A DNA stretch of 21,362 nt from an uncultured Methylobacter sp. (GCA_903831545.1 CAIKYI010000133.1:1-21362); one strand, 5' to 3'. Positions 1 to 9,551 are shown, counted from the first letter of the stretch. The notes: generated by a model from the letters alone, not told the origin. Translations and numbers: made by a program.

Positions 1-345
1 GTCATCGAAAATCTTGCCGGCCAGATTTTCAAACTGCGTGTTCAGGCGAATTTCTGCATCCAGCAATAATTTTAATTTTTCTTCGGTATTTTTTAGTTGC
101 TCCTCCATGCGCGCCTCTAATTGGGCATTCTGGGTTTTGGTCTCCAGAAACTGCTGCTGCAACTGTTTAAATTCGGCCTCCCGATTATTGAACTGCTTTA
201 GTTTTTCTTCAGTAACGGCAAGCTCCGTCGACAGTTGCTGAATCAGCTTTTTATCTTTGCCAGATAAAAAGTACGTGGCCAATGCCCCGGCAAAAAAACC
301 TGTTACAGCCCAAAGCAACGGAAAAATGTTATTGATAATATTCAT
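1..345 (-). CDS. rmuC: DNA recombination protein RmuC, N-terminal part (runs off left edge)
   Basis: Reading the minus strand from the ATG at 345-343 gives 115 uninterrupted codons to the window edge. The product starts with a single hydrophobic segment (about residues 6-27, containing FPLLWAVTGFFAGALATYFL). A long Gln/Glu/Lys-rich coiled coil follows (about 33-100), ending in NTQFENLAGKIFDD. This architecture (N-terminal anchor, coiled coil, then the conserved 'FENLA..I' entry into the nuclease-like domain) is typical of RmuC, a protein reported to limit inversions at short repeats. The catalytic-like domain lies outside the window, so its integrity cannot be judged. It lies 103 bp downstream of algC on the same strand, so the two may be co-transcribed. 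I see no strong Shine-Dalgarno before the ATG. A 75-codon frame on the opposite strand is a shadow of this coiled coil. Confidence 0.85.
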   Translation of the reverse strand, partial: MNIINNIFPLLWAVTGFFAGALATYFLSGKDKKLIQQLSTELAVTEEKLKQFNNREAEFKQLQQQFLETKTQNAQLEARMEEQLKNTEEKLKLLLDAEIRLNTQFENLAGKIFDD

Positions 346-448
346 GGTTTTTAGCAGGAATTATCTTTGGCTAAATAAGACGTCAGGATAGGCTTGGTTG
401 ATTACGAAGGTTCCAATTGAACATCATCATTTTGTGAACGGTCATACC

Positions 449-3040
449 TTAAAATGGCAAGACAATGTCGGTTTTTATTTTGTTCAGCAATGACCTGATT
501 TGATTCTGAATCCTGTGCATTGCCGCGTCGGTATCCGCTTCAAAACGAATAACCAAGGAAGGTGTTGTATTTGAAGCTCTAACCAAAGCCCAGCCATCGG
601 AAAAATCGACACGCATTCCGTCTATGGTGGTGATCTTACCATCAGCAAAATGAGCGTCCTCCAACAGCTTGTCCATAAAACTGAAGTTTTCACCCTCTTC
701 AAGCTCTACCAGTAATTCCGGAGTATTGATACTGTCAGGAAAATCGGTGAACACATCCGCGCTGCTTCGGCTGTCCCGGGACAGGATTTCAAGCAAACGC
801 GCAGCAGAATACAGCGCATCGTCAAAACCAAACCAGCGATCATTAAAGAAAATATGCCCGCTCATTTCCCCGGCCAATTTGGCGCCGGTTTCTTTAAGTT
901 TTGCTTTCATTAACGAATGCCCGGTTTTCCACATCAGCGGTCGGCCGCCACACTTGGTAATCTGCTCTGCCAGATGGCGGGAGCATTTTACATCGTAGAT
1001 AATTTCTGAACCCGGATTGCCTGCCAACACATTTTTGGCAAACAGCATCATTTGCCGATCCGGCCAGATGATCTTTCCATTTGAATCGACAACGCCCAAG
1101 CGATCACCGTCCCCATCAAACGCAAGCCCAATATCGGCTTTGTAATGTTTGACCGTAGCAATCAATTCGTTCAGATTTTTGGGATTGCTCGGATCGGGAT
1201 GATGATTGGGGAAGCTACCATCAATGTCGCAGAACAGTTCAATTACCTCACAACCCAGCGTTTTCAGTAGCAGGGGGCCAAGCTCACCGGCAACGCCGTT
1301 ACCGCAATCAAGAACCACGGTCATCGGGCGTTCGATGTTAATGTATTCGGAAATAATCCCTATATACTCATTATGATACTGATTGTTTTGTTCGATACTG
1401 CCGGGTTGACCCGTGGTGTAGGCGGCCTCGGCAATACAGCTTTTAAGTTGCTGAATACTTGCTCCGGACAGGGTTTCATCGTTGATGATCATTTTTAGGC
1501 CATTATATTCGGCGGGATTATGGCTGCCGGTAATCATCACGCCGGAACGCCCTTCAGTATGTTTGGTAACAAAATAAAGTATCGGCGTTGGAATCATGCC
1601 GATATCAACGACATTAAGCCCGGTTGAAACCAGCCCTTTAATCAACGCTTCTGCCAGAACTGGACTGGATATTCTGCCATCCCGACCGACTACCATGGTT
1701 TTACAGTTCTGCTTTTTGGCCTGAGTACCCAGCGCCCGTCCAATATCGTAAACGACTTCTTGCGTCAGGGTTTTGCCAACGACGCCTCTAATATCATAAG
1801 CTTTAAAAATGGCGCCTGGGTCAGCTTTTTTTTTTAAGGTGGTGGGCATCTCAAAGAAATCAGGCACGGTGCTTTCTATTATTTTTGGTATTTCAGGCAT
1901 TGGATCGGTTTGCGAGAGTTGTTCGGGTGCCGATTTGTTAACAACAGGATGGTTTTCAATATTTCCTGAGCCATTGACAGGCTTCGATTTTTCTTCTCCC
2001 ATCCATGATGTCGTGCCGCCGACCGTGATTGGATCATCAAAGTCATCAAAAAACCCACTCATTTCCATGTCAACAAAATCACTTTCAGTATCGTTGGCCC
2101 CGTCGGTATCCTGCGTATTCAGAACCCGTTTAAACTGAACCAGCGTTGATACAACGGCGTTCATTTCAGGCAACAAAATAGGGTAAGTACCCTGTAATTT
2201 ATTAGTCATCATATCCTTATAGGCTTTGAGTACCGTGCTTAAATCTTGTCTCAACAAGTCTGCAAGTCTTCTGTAACCCATAAAAAAAGCCAGCATTGCC
2301 ATTAAGGCAGCAATAGCGATTATGCCGGCAATAACGGTAACTCCGGAAAAACCGGTATCAGCGGCATACTGATAATGAAGCTCCCAACTGGTATTGCCGA
2401 CCGGTATCTGGGTATCATCACTCGGTACGGCATCTGTTTGGTCGCCTGCGCTGCCCAGGACCAGCGTTGCCTGCCGCAATTCAAGATGGCCACCTTTTAA
2501 CTCCACGGCCTTTAGACTATTGGCGATAAAGTCAAAGTTCAAACTGGCCAAAACAACCCCCAGCACCTGATCGTTTTGCATAATTCTGCGCGTTATCGCC
2601 AGATGCCGGTCAGGCCCGATGTCGCCTTGTATGGCCGGCAGCTGATTTTTGGTAAAGGTTTGCCGCACCATATCCAGATCTGCGTAGCCCATTTTAGGAA
2701 TGCTTTTATCATCAAGCTCACTGACCCCGGGCAAGAGCAGCCTTATCTTTAAAACGCCCGGCAAATATCGTTCAAGTTTTGTGGCTACAGTGGTTAATTG
2801 AGCCGAATCTGAGCTGGTGACGGCAGCCAGCACGTCAGGATCCTGGGTCATTTTTTGGAGTATTTCGGTCAACAGGTTAATTTGTTCAGTGATGCCCAAG
2901 GCCGCGCTTTTTGCTACAGTCTCCGTCGAGTCTTTCTTGGCCTGGATTATTTGAGTCGAACTGATCCAGTAAACGCTTGCGCCGGCAATTACAATAATTA
3001 ATACAGCAAGCGCTGACAAAAAGGAAAAAAGTCGTACCAT
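449..3040 (-). CDS. algC: Phosphomannomutase/phosphoglucomutase, AlgC type with membrane-anchored N-terminal module
   Basis: This 863-residue protein has two modules. Residues 1-400 are a membrane part: a transmembrane segment at about 5-27, an extracytoplasmic sensor-like region, a second transmembrane segment at about 232-254, and an acidic low-complexity linker. Residues 408-860 are a complete alpha-D-phosphohexomutase. The AYDIRG start motif is at 414-419, the phosphoserine loop TGSHNP at 504-509 (Ser506), the Mg-binding DGDGDR at 642-647, the sugar-binding GEMSGH at 724-729 and the phosphate-binding RASNTTP at 821-827. The family interconverts mannose-6-P/mannose-1-P and glucose-6-P/glucose-1-P to supply nucleotide sugars for exopolysaccharide and LPS. 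Pseudomonas AlgC is known in a similarly extended form, so the fusion is not unique. A run of ten A residues on the coding strand (1835-1826) sits exactly at the module junction, just after an in-frame Met398. Start chosen at the ATG that begins a clean signal-anchor. Confidence 0.93.
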   Translation of the reverse strand: MVRLFSFLSALAVLIIVIAGASVYWISSTQIIQAKKDSTETVAKSAALGITEQINLLTEILQKMTQDPDVLAAVTSSDSAQLTTVATKLERYLPGVLKIRLLLPGVSELDDKSIPKMGYADLDMVRQTFTKNQLPAIQGDIGPDRHLAITRRIMQNDQVLGVVLASLNFDFIANSLKAVELKGGHLELRQATLVLGSAGDQTDAVPSDDTQIPVGNTSWELHYQYAADTGFSGVTVIAGIIAIAALMAMLAFFMGYRRLADLLRQDLSTVLKAYKDMMTNKLQGTYPILLPEMNAVVSTLVQFKRVLNTQDTDGANDTESDFVDMEMSGFFDDFDDPITVGGTTSWMGEEKSKPVNGSGNIENHPVVNKSAPEQLSQTDPMPEIPKIIESTVPDFFEMPTTLKKKADPGAIFKAYDIRGVVGKTLTQEVVYDIGRALGTQAKKQNCKTMVVGRDGRISSPVLAEALIKGLVSTGLNVVDIGMIPTPILYFVTKHTEGRSGVMITGSHNPAEYNGLKMIINDETLSGASIQQLKSCIAEAAYTTGQPGSIEQNNQYHNEYIGIISEYINIERPMTVVLDCGNGVAGELGPLLLKTLGCEVIELFCDIDGSFPNHHPDPSNPKNLNELIATVKHYKADIGLAFDGDGDRLGVVDSNGKIIWPDRQMMLFAKNVLAGNPGSEIIYDVKCSRHLAEQITKCGGRPLMWKTGHSLMKAKLKETGAKLAGEMSGHIFFNDRWFGFDDALYSAARLLEILSRDSRSSADVFTDFPDSINTPELLVELEEGENFSFMDKLLEDAHFADGKITTIDGMRVDFSDGWALVRASNTTPSLVIRFEADTDAAMHRIQNQIRSLLNKIKTDIVLPF

Positions 3041-3713
3041 GTTTAATGCCTATATTTTAATAAGGTGTAGCGTATTATGATTAGCTGATGAAGTACAAAA
3101 AATGATCTAAGGGGCACTGTAAAATAAAAACTCGCCCGTTATTGACCTGAGTTGTGTAATCGGGTTGCGCGTCAGACACTGATAGTCTATTTATCAAACA
3201 GTCGATCTCAAACAGGCAGTAACAATTTAAATGTTAGGTGTAAAAGGCCAATGTTTATAGTGGCTTGGTTATTCTGAATACTGTTTTTTAGATAGTATCA
3301 CATTAGATGCATGATTTTCGCAAAATTGCGTAGGCTTAGAATTACTCTTTCGCATGTAAAATACCGTTTTATCCCTTTAAAAACCGGTTAGCTAATACAC
3401 AAAAATGGCACACGGATGCCAATAGTAGGCACATCCCGGCAACACGAATTAAACGGATAATTACCGATTATAAAGCGCAGGACCGCATAGATTCTGAAAA
3501 AAATCCTTGTAAATCGGCCGGATCCGGGTCATCCCTGTTCTATTAATAGTTAACTGCATTATCTTTGCGCTTGTCTTTTCTGATAAGCTATTAAAAAAAA
3601 TCTCCTCGATTGCTTTGCGCTGAAGCAGCAAAAATATGCGCTCAAGTTTTGACCGGACTTTAGCGCTTGCTTTCCAGGTTAAACTGCCGAGTTGCCCAAA
3701 TAAGGAAGCGAAC
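3041..3713. other. Gene-free gap between divergent algC and the RND operon
   Basis: No convincing gene lies here; a 133-codon minus frame (3461-3862) overlaps the adaptor gene and has no recognisable protein character. The gap must hold the promoters for algC (leftward) and the efflux operon (rightward). A weak minus-strand candidate is TAATAC at 3077-3072 with TTGTAC at 3098-3093, but its spacer is only 15 bp, so I do not call it a promoter. The right half contains a degenerate palindromic repeat, listed separately. No obvious regulator operator was seen. Confidence 0.5.
3405..3543. repeat. Degenerate palindromic intergenic repeat, copy 1
   Basis: The left end reads ATGGCACACGGATGCC (from 3405). 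The right end reads CATCCCTGTTCTAT (to 3543), whose complement ATAGAACAGGGATG matches the left end imperfectly. The interior (TAGTAGGC, CGGCAACACG, AAACGGATAATTACCGAT, then AAAAAAATCC) follows the same order as the copy at 13960-14105, so the two are members of one family. It lies upstream of the RND efflux operon and is the most eroded long copy in the window. Confidence 0.65.
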
Positions 3714-4904
3714 ATGACACACGGCTTATTTTCAATCTGCTTGAAAAGTTTAGTTTTCCCGCAAGTCGGCGACAAGACCAGAAGCGGATTAGTAACGTTA
3801 TTTTTCCTGCTGATAACAATTAACGCGGGTTGCTCCAAGCAGGATAATGAAGCCACTGCCATACCCAGACCTGTAACAGTGTTTAGGGTTGGCGAGCAAA
3901 TTGTCGATGCTTCCAGGCGGTTCGCAGGCGAAGTGCTGCCTCGTTACCAAACAACCCTGGCTTTTCGTGTGGCGGGCAAAGTGTTGGTTCGTCAGGTTGA
4001 TATCGGCGAGCGCGTTCGTAAAGGTCAGCTGCTGGCAAAACTCGACGCTACCGATTACCAACTTAACTGCCAGGCCCTAAAGGCACAAATAGCCTCGGCC
4101 CATGCAGAAGTTGATTTTTCCAAAGACGAACGGCAAAGACACCGGGAATTGTTTGGGCAACAGCTTATAAGTCTTGCTGAGCTGGATCGGCATCAAACCG
4201 CCTACATTACCGTAAGGGAGCGATTAAAAACACTTGAAGCCCAACTTGGCCAGGCATCCAATCAACTGGCTTATACCGAACTTCATGCCGACCGGGATGG
4301 CGTTGTAACCGGGTTGCAAGTTGAAAGCGGACAAGTAGTCGCCGCAGGCCAGCCATTAGTCAAGCTGGCTCAACTTAAAGAGAAAGAAGTGCTAATTCAG
4401 ATCCCCGAGCATCATATCGATGAAGTTCATATTGGACAGCACGTAGACATTTTACTTTGGGCTGATGCAAACCGCCGTTACAAGGGGCGTATTCGTGAAA
4501 TATCTGAAGCCGTCGACGCAGCCAGTCGAAGCTATGACCTTAAAGTAGCGTTTATGGATGCCCCGAATAGCGCGCATCTGGGAATGACCGCAACCGTTGA
4601 ACTGCAGTTAAATCCCAAAAATCAAATCGTGATTCCTTTTTCAGCGGTCTTCGCTTCGGGCAATGAGCCCAAACTGACCAAGGTTTGGCAGGTGGACGAA
4701 AACCGGCAAACAGTAAACTCTTTGGCGGTGCAACTCGGTGAGCCAGCCCTTAACGAAACCATAGTGGTTTCCGGATTGACACAAGGGCAGCTGATTGTCA
4801 GTGCCGGTGCTCACCGTCTTCAGGAAGGTCAGAGCATAACTATCCTGAAAAAGGATCAGCCCGATGTGCAAACCACAGCAGCAAGTCGCCTCGCACAACC
4901 ATGA
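3714..4904 (+). CDS. RND efflux periplasmic adaptor (membrane fusion protein), probable lipoprotein
   Basis: This 396-residue protein links the inner-membrane pump to the outer-membrane factor across the periplasm. The ATG at 3714 is chosen over an upstream in-frame ATG at 3636 because AAGGAAG (3702-3708) sits at good spacing, and because this start puts a hydrophobic stretch just before a lipobox-like NAGC, with Cys40 as predicted lipid site. The N-region before the hydrophobic core is unusually long and charged. A split biotinyl/lipoyl-like domain follows: first half around FRVAGKVLVRQVDIGERV (84-101), an alpha-helical hairpin (about 117-200), and second half around DRDGVVTGLQVESGQVV. A beta-barrel and membrane-proximal domain complete the HlyD/AcrA-type fold. 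Its stop overlaps the pump start as ATGA (4901-4904), indicating translational coupling. The substrate cannot be read from the sequence. Confidence 0.92.
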   Translation: MTHGLFSICLKSLVFPQVGDKTRSGLVTLFFLLITINAGCSKQDNEATAIPRPVTVFRVGEQIVDASRRFAGEVLPRYQTTLAFRVAGKVLVRQVDIGERVRKGQLLAKLDATDYQLNCQALKAQIASAHAEVDFSKDERQRHRELFGQQLISLAELDRHQTAYITVRERLKTLEAQLGQASNQLAYTELHADRDGVVTGLQVESGQVVAAGQPLVKLAQLKEKEVLIQIPEHHIDEVHIGQHVDILLWADANRRYKGRIREISEAVDAASRSYDLKVAFMDAPNSAHLGMTATVELQLNPKNQIVIPFSAVFASGNEPKLTKVWQVDENRQTVNSLAVQLGEPALNETIVVSGLTQGQLIVSAGAHRLQEGQSITILKKDQPDVQTTAASRLAQP

Positions 4905-7900
4905 AAGCCTTTAATCTCACCGAATGGGCATTGCTGCACCGTGCTTTTATAGGTTTTCTGATGGTACTTTTGCTGCTGGGAGGCGTTTTCGCCTATTTTC
5001 GGCTGGGACAGCATGAAGATCCTGATTTTACCTTCAGGGCCATGGTCGTTAAGACTATTTATCCCGGCGCAACCGCCCGGGAAGTTGAATTGCAAGTCAC
5101 CGATCGTCTCGAAAAAAAAATACAGGAACTACCAAACCTTAATTACCTGCGCAGTTATAGCAAACCGGGCGAGTCGGTAATCTTTGTCACACCGCGCGAA
5201 GATGTGCCCCGCAAGGAAATCGCCAATTTGTGGTATCAAGTGCGCAAAAAGGTTGCCGATATTCATCACACTTTGCCACCCGGAGTCATTGGCCCCTTTT
5301 TTAACGACGAGTTTGGCGACACTTACAGTTCAATCTATGCTTTCTCGGGCGATGGTTTTGGTTACGCCGCCATAAAAACCTATGTCGAAGCCGCGCGACA
5401 GCAGTTGTTACGCGTTAAAGATGTGGAAAAAGTGGATATCATCGGCGAGCAGGCCGAAGTCATTTTTATCGAATTTTCCGATGTAAAACTGGCTAAACTT
5501 AACCTTGATGCACAACAGGCTGCAAGGGAGTTGCAGGCTCAAAACGCAATGTTGCCGGCCGGTTCCGTGGTCACACCGTTACGAAACATGCCGATTCGAC
5601 TGACCGGACACTTCACCTCCGAAGCAAGTATTCGTGACTTGTTGTTAAGAATCAATGGTCGCACCATCAGAGTCGGCGACTTTGCGACAGTGTACCGGGG
5701 TTATACCGATCCGCCGGAATTTAAAATGCGTTTTAACGGCAAGGAAGTTATCGGTCTGGGCGTAACCATGAACAAAAAAGGCGATGTGCTGGAGATTGGC
5801 AAAGCGTTGACTAAAGCAATTGCAGCTCTTGAAACAACTTTGCCGATTGGAATGGATATCGAGCAAGTCGCCAACCAGTCGCAAGTGGTAAAGCACGCCA
5901 TTGGCGAGTTCATGCAGACTTTTTTTGAAGCGTTGACAGCGGTGCTGATCGTCAGTTTTTTAAGTCTTGGCTTTCGTACCGGCTCAATTGTAGCTCTGAC
6001 GGTGCCGATGGTTCTTGCCGCAACGTTGTTGGCAATGCTGGTGTTGGGTATTGAAATGCACCGTGTTTCACTGGGTGCTTTAATCCTGGCGCTTGGCTTG
6101 CTGGTGGACGATGCGATTATTGCCATTGAAATGATGGCGCGCAAACTGGAGGCTGGCTGGGACAAACTACAGGCAGCAAGCTTTGCTTATCAGGCTACGG
6201 CTTTTCCAATGTTGACGGGCACGCTGATTACTGTTGCCGGCTTTCTGCCGGTGGGTTTGGCGCAATCACAGGCCGGCGAATATACCGAAGCCATTTTTCA
6301 GGTGGTGACTATTTCGTTGCTGCTGTCCTGGTTTGGCGCGGTCATCTTTGCGCCTTATCTGGGATTTTTACTGCTCAAGGTACCCAAGACCAATGACGCC
6401 TTAAAGCACGACGCTTTTGCCACGCCTTTTTACAGGCGTCTGCGCAACTGGATTCAACTCAGTGTCAAGCATCGCAAAAAAGTTATTGTCGCTACAGCGT
6501 TGTTATTTTTAATCGGCATCGTGGCGTTGCTGCAAGTGCCGCAGCAGTTTTTCCCTTTGTCCAACCGGCCTGAACTGATGGTGGACCTATGGTTGCCTGA
6601 GGGCAGTTCTTTTGCGGAAACCCAAGCGACCACCCAGCGTCTGGAAGCAATTCTTGCCAAAGACGAGGATGTAGTCAACTATGCTGCTTATGTTGGCGGC
6701 GGAACTCCGCGTTTTTTTCTGCTCATAACCCAACAGTTGGCCAACCTTAATCTGGCTGAATTTGTGGTCATGACGAAGAACAATATGGCGCGGGAACGGG
6801 TTATACAACGACTGCGTACAGCGTTTGCCAGCGATTTCCCGACTGTTCGGGGTCGTCCCATGCGCTTGAGTGTCGGGCCGCCAGTTGAATATCCCATTGT
6901 TTTTCGGGTGCTCGGCGAAGATCCCAATGTCGTTCGTCACCTTGCAGATCAGGTTGCCGAGGTCGTTCGTAGTAACACAAACACGCTTGAAGTGAATGAC
7001 GATTGGCATGAACAAATTGCCGCGCTTCGTCTTGAGCTCGATCAGGAAAAGGCGCGAGCCCTGGGTGTGAGCACTGAAAGCCTGTCCATTGCGTTGCAAG
7101 CTCATTATTCGGGGGTTGTCGTGGGGCAACTTCGGGAAAACATCAATCTTATTGACATCATTTGGCGCGCCCAGGCCAAGCAACGAGAGAGCGTCGAAGG
7201 TCTTCAGAATGTATCGATACGCACAGGTAACGGCAAGTCAGTAGCCTTGTCGCAACTGGTCAAATTGGATACCGTGTTCGAGGACGGCATTCGTTGGCGA
7301 CGTAATCGCTTTCCGGCAATTTCAGTGCGGGCCGATTTGGTCGATGGCGTTCAGGCGCCTGATGTGGCAAGCCAAATTATGACCCGGCTCCAGCCTGTTC
7401 TGGAGACTCTTCCCGCCGGATATTTTATCGAAACGGGCGCTGCCAAAGAAGATGCCTGGACTGCGCAAAAGTCCATTCTGATCTGGATTCCACTGGTCAT
7501 CATGGTCACGCTCATCCTGTTAATGCTGCAATTGCAGAATTTGTCACGCACCTTTCTGGTTTTTTTAACAGCCCCTTTGGGCATAATCGGCGCGGCTTTT
7601 GCGTTGTTACTGTTCGACATGCCTTTTGGTTTTGTGGCCTTGCTGGGCATTATCGCCTTGTCAGGCATGATCATGCGCAATTCGGTTATTTTGGTCGTGC
7701 AAATCGAACAGGATGAAAAGGCCGGGATGGATACCTGGAACGCGATTATTGAAGCAACTGTCAGACGCTTCAGGCCAATCCTGTTAACCGCCGCTGCTGC
7801 GATTCTGGCGATGATTCCGTTATCCTTTAACGATTTTTTCGGGCCGCAGGCTATCGCCATTATGGGTGGATTAATCGTCGCGACCGGACTGACCATCTTT

Positions 7901-7999
7901 TTTCTGCCAGCACTCTATGCCGCCTGGTTTCGCGTCGGGCAACTGCCGCAACCTAATGGGTTTGGCAACGTCAGTCCTTCCAAGCAAGGCGATCACTAA
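4901..7999 (+). CDS. RND-family efflux pump, inner-membrane permease (HAE-1-like)
   Basis: This 1032-residue proton-driven transporter has the usual length and twofold pattern of the AcrB/HAE-1 class: TM1 at about 15-33, a large periplasmic loop, a block of TM segments at about 335-495, a second TM start at about 526-545, a second large loop, and a C-terminal TM block (about 820-1010). The TM4 proton-relay motif is present as GLLVDDAIIAIE with Asp403-Asp404, matching the essential Asp pair of AcrB. The N-terminus carries an early HEDPDF motif after TM1, seen in a divergent subgroup of RND pumps rather than in AcrB itself. It is encoded between adaptor and outer-membrane factor with 4-bp and 1-bp overlaps, so the three subunits should be made together. 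Substrate unknown; multidrug or natural-product export is plausible. Confidence 0.96.
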   Translation: MKAFNLTEWALLHRAFIGFLMVLLLLGGVFAYFRLGQHEDPDFTFRAMVVKTIYPGATAREVELQVTDRLEKKIQELPNLNYLRSYSKPGESVIFVTPREDVPRKEIANLWYQVRKKVADIHHTLPPGVIGPFFNDEFGDTYSSIYAFSGDGFGYAAIKTYVEAARQQLLRVKDVEKVDIIGEQAEVIFIEFSDVKLAKLNLDAQQAARELQAQNAMLPAGSVVTPLRNMPIRLTGHFTSEASIRDLLLRINGRTIRVGDFATVYRGYTDPPEFKMRFNGKEVIGLGVTMNKKGDVLEIGKALTKAIAALETTLPIGMDIEQVANQSQVVKHAIGEFMQTFFEALTAVLIVSFLSLGFRTGSIVALTVPMVLAATLLAMLVLGIEMHRVSLGALILALGLLVDDAIIAIEMMARKLEAGWDKLQAASFAYQATAFPMLTGTLITVAGFLPVGLAQSQAGEYTEAIFQVVTISLLLSWFGAVIFAPYLGFLLLKVPKTNDALKHDAFATPFYRRLRNWIQLSVKHRKKVIVATALLFLIGIVALLQVPQQFFPLSNRPELMVDLWLPEGSSFAETQATTQRLEAILAKDEDVVNYAAYVGGGTPRFFLLITQQLANLNLAEFVVMTKNNMARERVIQRLRTAFASDFPTVRGRPMRLSVGPPVEYPIVFRVLGEDPNVVRHLADQVAEVVRSNTNTLEVNDDWHEQIAALRLELDQEKARALGVSTESLSIALQAHYSGVVVGQLRENINLIDIIWRAQAKQRESVEGLQNVSIRTGNGKSVALSQLVKLDTVFEDGIRWRRNRFPAISVRADLVDGVQAPDVASQIMTRLQPVLETLPAGYFIETGAAKEDAWTAQKSILIWIPLVIMVTLILLMLQLQNLSRTFLVFLTAPLGIIGAAFALLLFDMPFGFVALLGIIALSGMIMRNSVILVVQIEQDEKAGMDTWNAIIEATVRRFRPILLTAAAAILAMIPLSFNDFFGPQAIAIMGGLIVATGLTIFFLPALYAAWFRVGQLPQPNGFGNVSPSKQGDH

Positions 8000-9417
8000 T
8001 GAATGTTAGATGTAATTTGCTGAGATTAGCGCCGGCGGCTTTGACTATTTTAAGTGCCTGCACGCCAACTCGCGTCAACGATCAAATAGCGCTGAATATC
8101 CCTAAACAGTGGAGTCATGCCGCTGCCGAGCAAACTAACGAAGATCGAAGCCAACTGACAACCTGGTGGAAAGGCTTTCACGATCCGCAACTGGATGAGC
8201 TGATTGCGCAAGCGCTGATCAATAACCACGATCTTAAAATTGCCGCCGCCCGTATCAAGGAAGCCAACGCCATGGTGATCATGGCCGAAGCAGCACTTTT
8301 CCCGAGCCTTGATTTTGGAGCCTCAGGTGGCCGTGAAAAGCGCATCGACCGGATCATTCCGGTACCCGGAAACACTGGCATAAAGCTGCTTACGCCAACA
8401 GTTAATGCCGTGACTGCCGGCCTTAACTTGAACTGGGAAGTCGACCTGTTTGGCGGTAACCAGTTAATGGCTGAAGCGGCTACAGCCCAGGCGCTGGGAA
8501 GCGTAGAAGGTCGTCGCTCGATACAGGTAGCGCTGTTGGCTCAGGTAGCAACCCATTACCTGGAACTAAAAGGTGTGCAACGGCAAATCATGCTGTTGAA
8601 ACAAAATGTCGCCCTGCAGCAAAAACGCCTGCAGTTGCTGGAGGCGTTTTATCGCGCCGGACTAACCACAAATTTGGAGGTTAGCCGGCAAAAGTCGGTT
8701 TTACATACTTTTGAAAGCCGTGTTCCGCAACTCAAAACTAGCGAGGCCAACTTGCTACATCGGCTTGGAGTGCTAATCGGAACAACGCCAACGCATCTGG
8801 ACAACCGGTTAACGCAGTCAGTGCCACTGGGATTGCCAAAAATTCCAGCTCTTCTGCCTTCCGATCTGCTTGCACAAAGGCCGGATCTTAGGCGTGCGCA
8901 AACCGATGTCAGTGCCGCAGCGGCCAATCTGGGCTCCGCCCGAACCGATCTTTTGCCCAAATTTATGCTCTCGGCAAGCGGCGGTTATGGCGCGCTGGCG
9001 CTGGGTGGATTTCCAGTGCTAGCCGACAGCGTTTATACCCTGGGTTCAGGTCTTGCCGCGCCTTTGTTTAATGCCGGTCGGATACAGGCGCAGATCACTG
9101 CGGCAGATGCCAGATTGGAGCAAGCCGCCATCGCTTATGAAAAAACCTTTATTACCGCGCTGGAAGATGTCGAAAATGCCTTTGTCACCCATGCTTCGGC
9201 GCTAACGCGTCGAGATTCACTGGCCAGGGCCGACGACGAAGCCCTAAGTACCTTAAATAACACCGACGCGCTCTATCAACGAGGTACCGCGTCAAAACTC
9301 AATGTGCTGGATGCCGAGCATGCCCGCCTCGCCGTTGCCGATGAATTGGCCAAAAGCGAAACAGCGGTTTTGGTGTCCATGGTGACTTTGTACCGGGCAT
9401 TCGGTGGTAGCTGGTGA
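7999..9417 (+). CDS. RND efflux outer-membrane factor, NodT/OprM-type lipoprotein
   Basis: This 472-residue TolC-like channel completes the tripartite pump. A short signal peptide ends in the lipobox LSAC with Cys21 as lipidation site. Two homologous outer-membrane efflux repeats follow. The first has the conserved WWKGFHDPQLDELI and the AAARIKEANA helix start. The second includes LLAQRPDLRRAQ and a repeat of the helix-barrel pattern ending near GTASKLNVLDAEHARLAV. The start overlaps the pump stop by one base (TAATG, 7997-8001). Nothing follows in the operon: the next 380 bp carry only repeats, and the next gene is of different character. Catalytic residues do not apply; all family landmarks I know are present. 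Confidence 0.95.
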   Translation: MNVRCNLLRLAPAALTILSACTPTRVNDQIALNIPKQWSHAAAEQTNEDRSQLTTWWKGFHDPQLDELIAQALINNHDLKIAAARIKEANAMVIMAEAALFPSLDFGASGGREKRIDRIIPVPGNTGIKLLTPTVNAVTAGLNLNWEVDLFGGNQLMAEAATAQALGSVEGRRSIQVALLAQVATHYLELKGVQRQIMLLKQNVALQQKRLQLLEAFYRAGLTTNLEVSRQKSVLHTFESRVPQLKTSEANLLHRLGVLIGTTPTHLDNRLTQSVPLGLPKIPALLPSDLLAQRPDLRRAQTDVSAAAANLGSARTDLLPKFMLSASGGYGALALGGFPVLADSVYTLGSGLAAPLFNAGRIQAQITAADARLEQAAIAYEKTFITALEDVENAFVTHASALTRRDSLARADDEALSTLNNTDALYQRGTASKLNVLDAEHARLAVADELAKSETAVLVSMVTLYRAFGGSW

Positions 9418-9426
9418 GCTTTTAAA

Positions 9427-9462
9427 ATGGAACACGGATTTTGACGGATAACCACCGATAAC
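9427..9462 (+). repeat. Left arm of the palindromic repeat family, no adjacent right arm
   Basis: Reads ATGGAACACGGAT followed by ACGGATAACCACCGATAA, 10 bp after the stop of the outer-membrane factor gene. The partner arm in inverted orientation is found only at 10900-10947, about 1.4 kb away, so the two arms bracket the PEP-CTERM gene. Confidence 0.65.
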
Positions 9463-9551
9463 TGCAAACAACCTATGGCTTCAAAATATCTACTCACATC
9501 TTTATACAAAAATCTAACCAAACTTGTACATCCCCGATAGACGTTAAATGG

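Noticed and set aside
3041..3098. algC promoter from TTGTAC and TAATAC on the minus strand
   Set aside because: The spacer is only 15 bp and the match is modest in an AT-rich region, so it could easily be chance.
3461..3862. 133-codon minus-strand frame upstream of and inside the adaptor gene
   Set aside because: It overlaps the well-supported adaptor gene, passes through the degenerate palindromic repeat, and has no recognisable domain or ribosome binding site.
6587..7183. 198-codon minus-strand frame inside the RND pump gene, and other long frames within the pump and PKSE
   Set aside because: They lie wholly inside genes with strong family motifs on the plus strand and show no protein-like composition; they are shadows.
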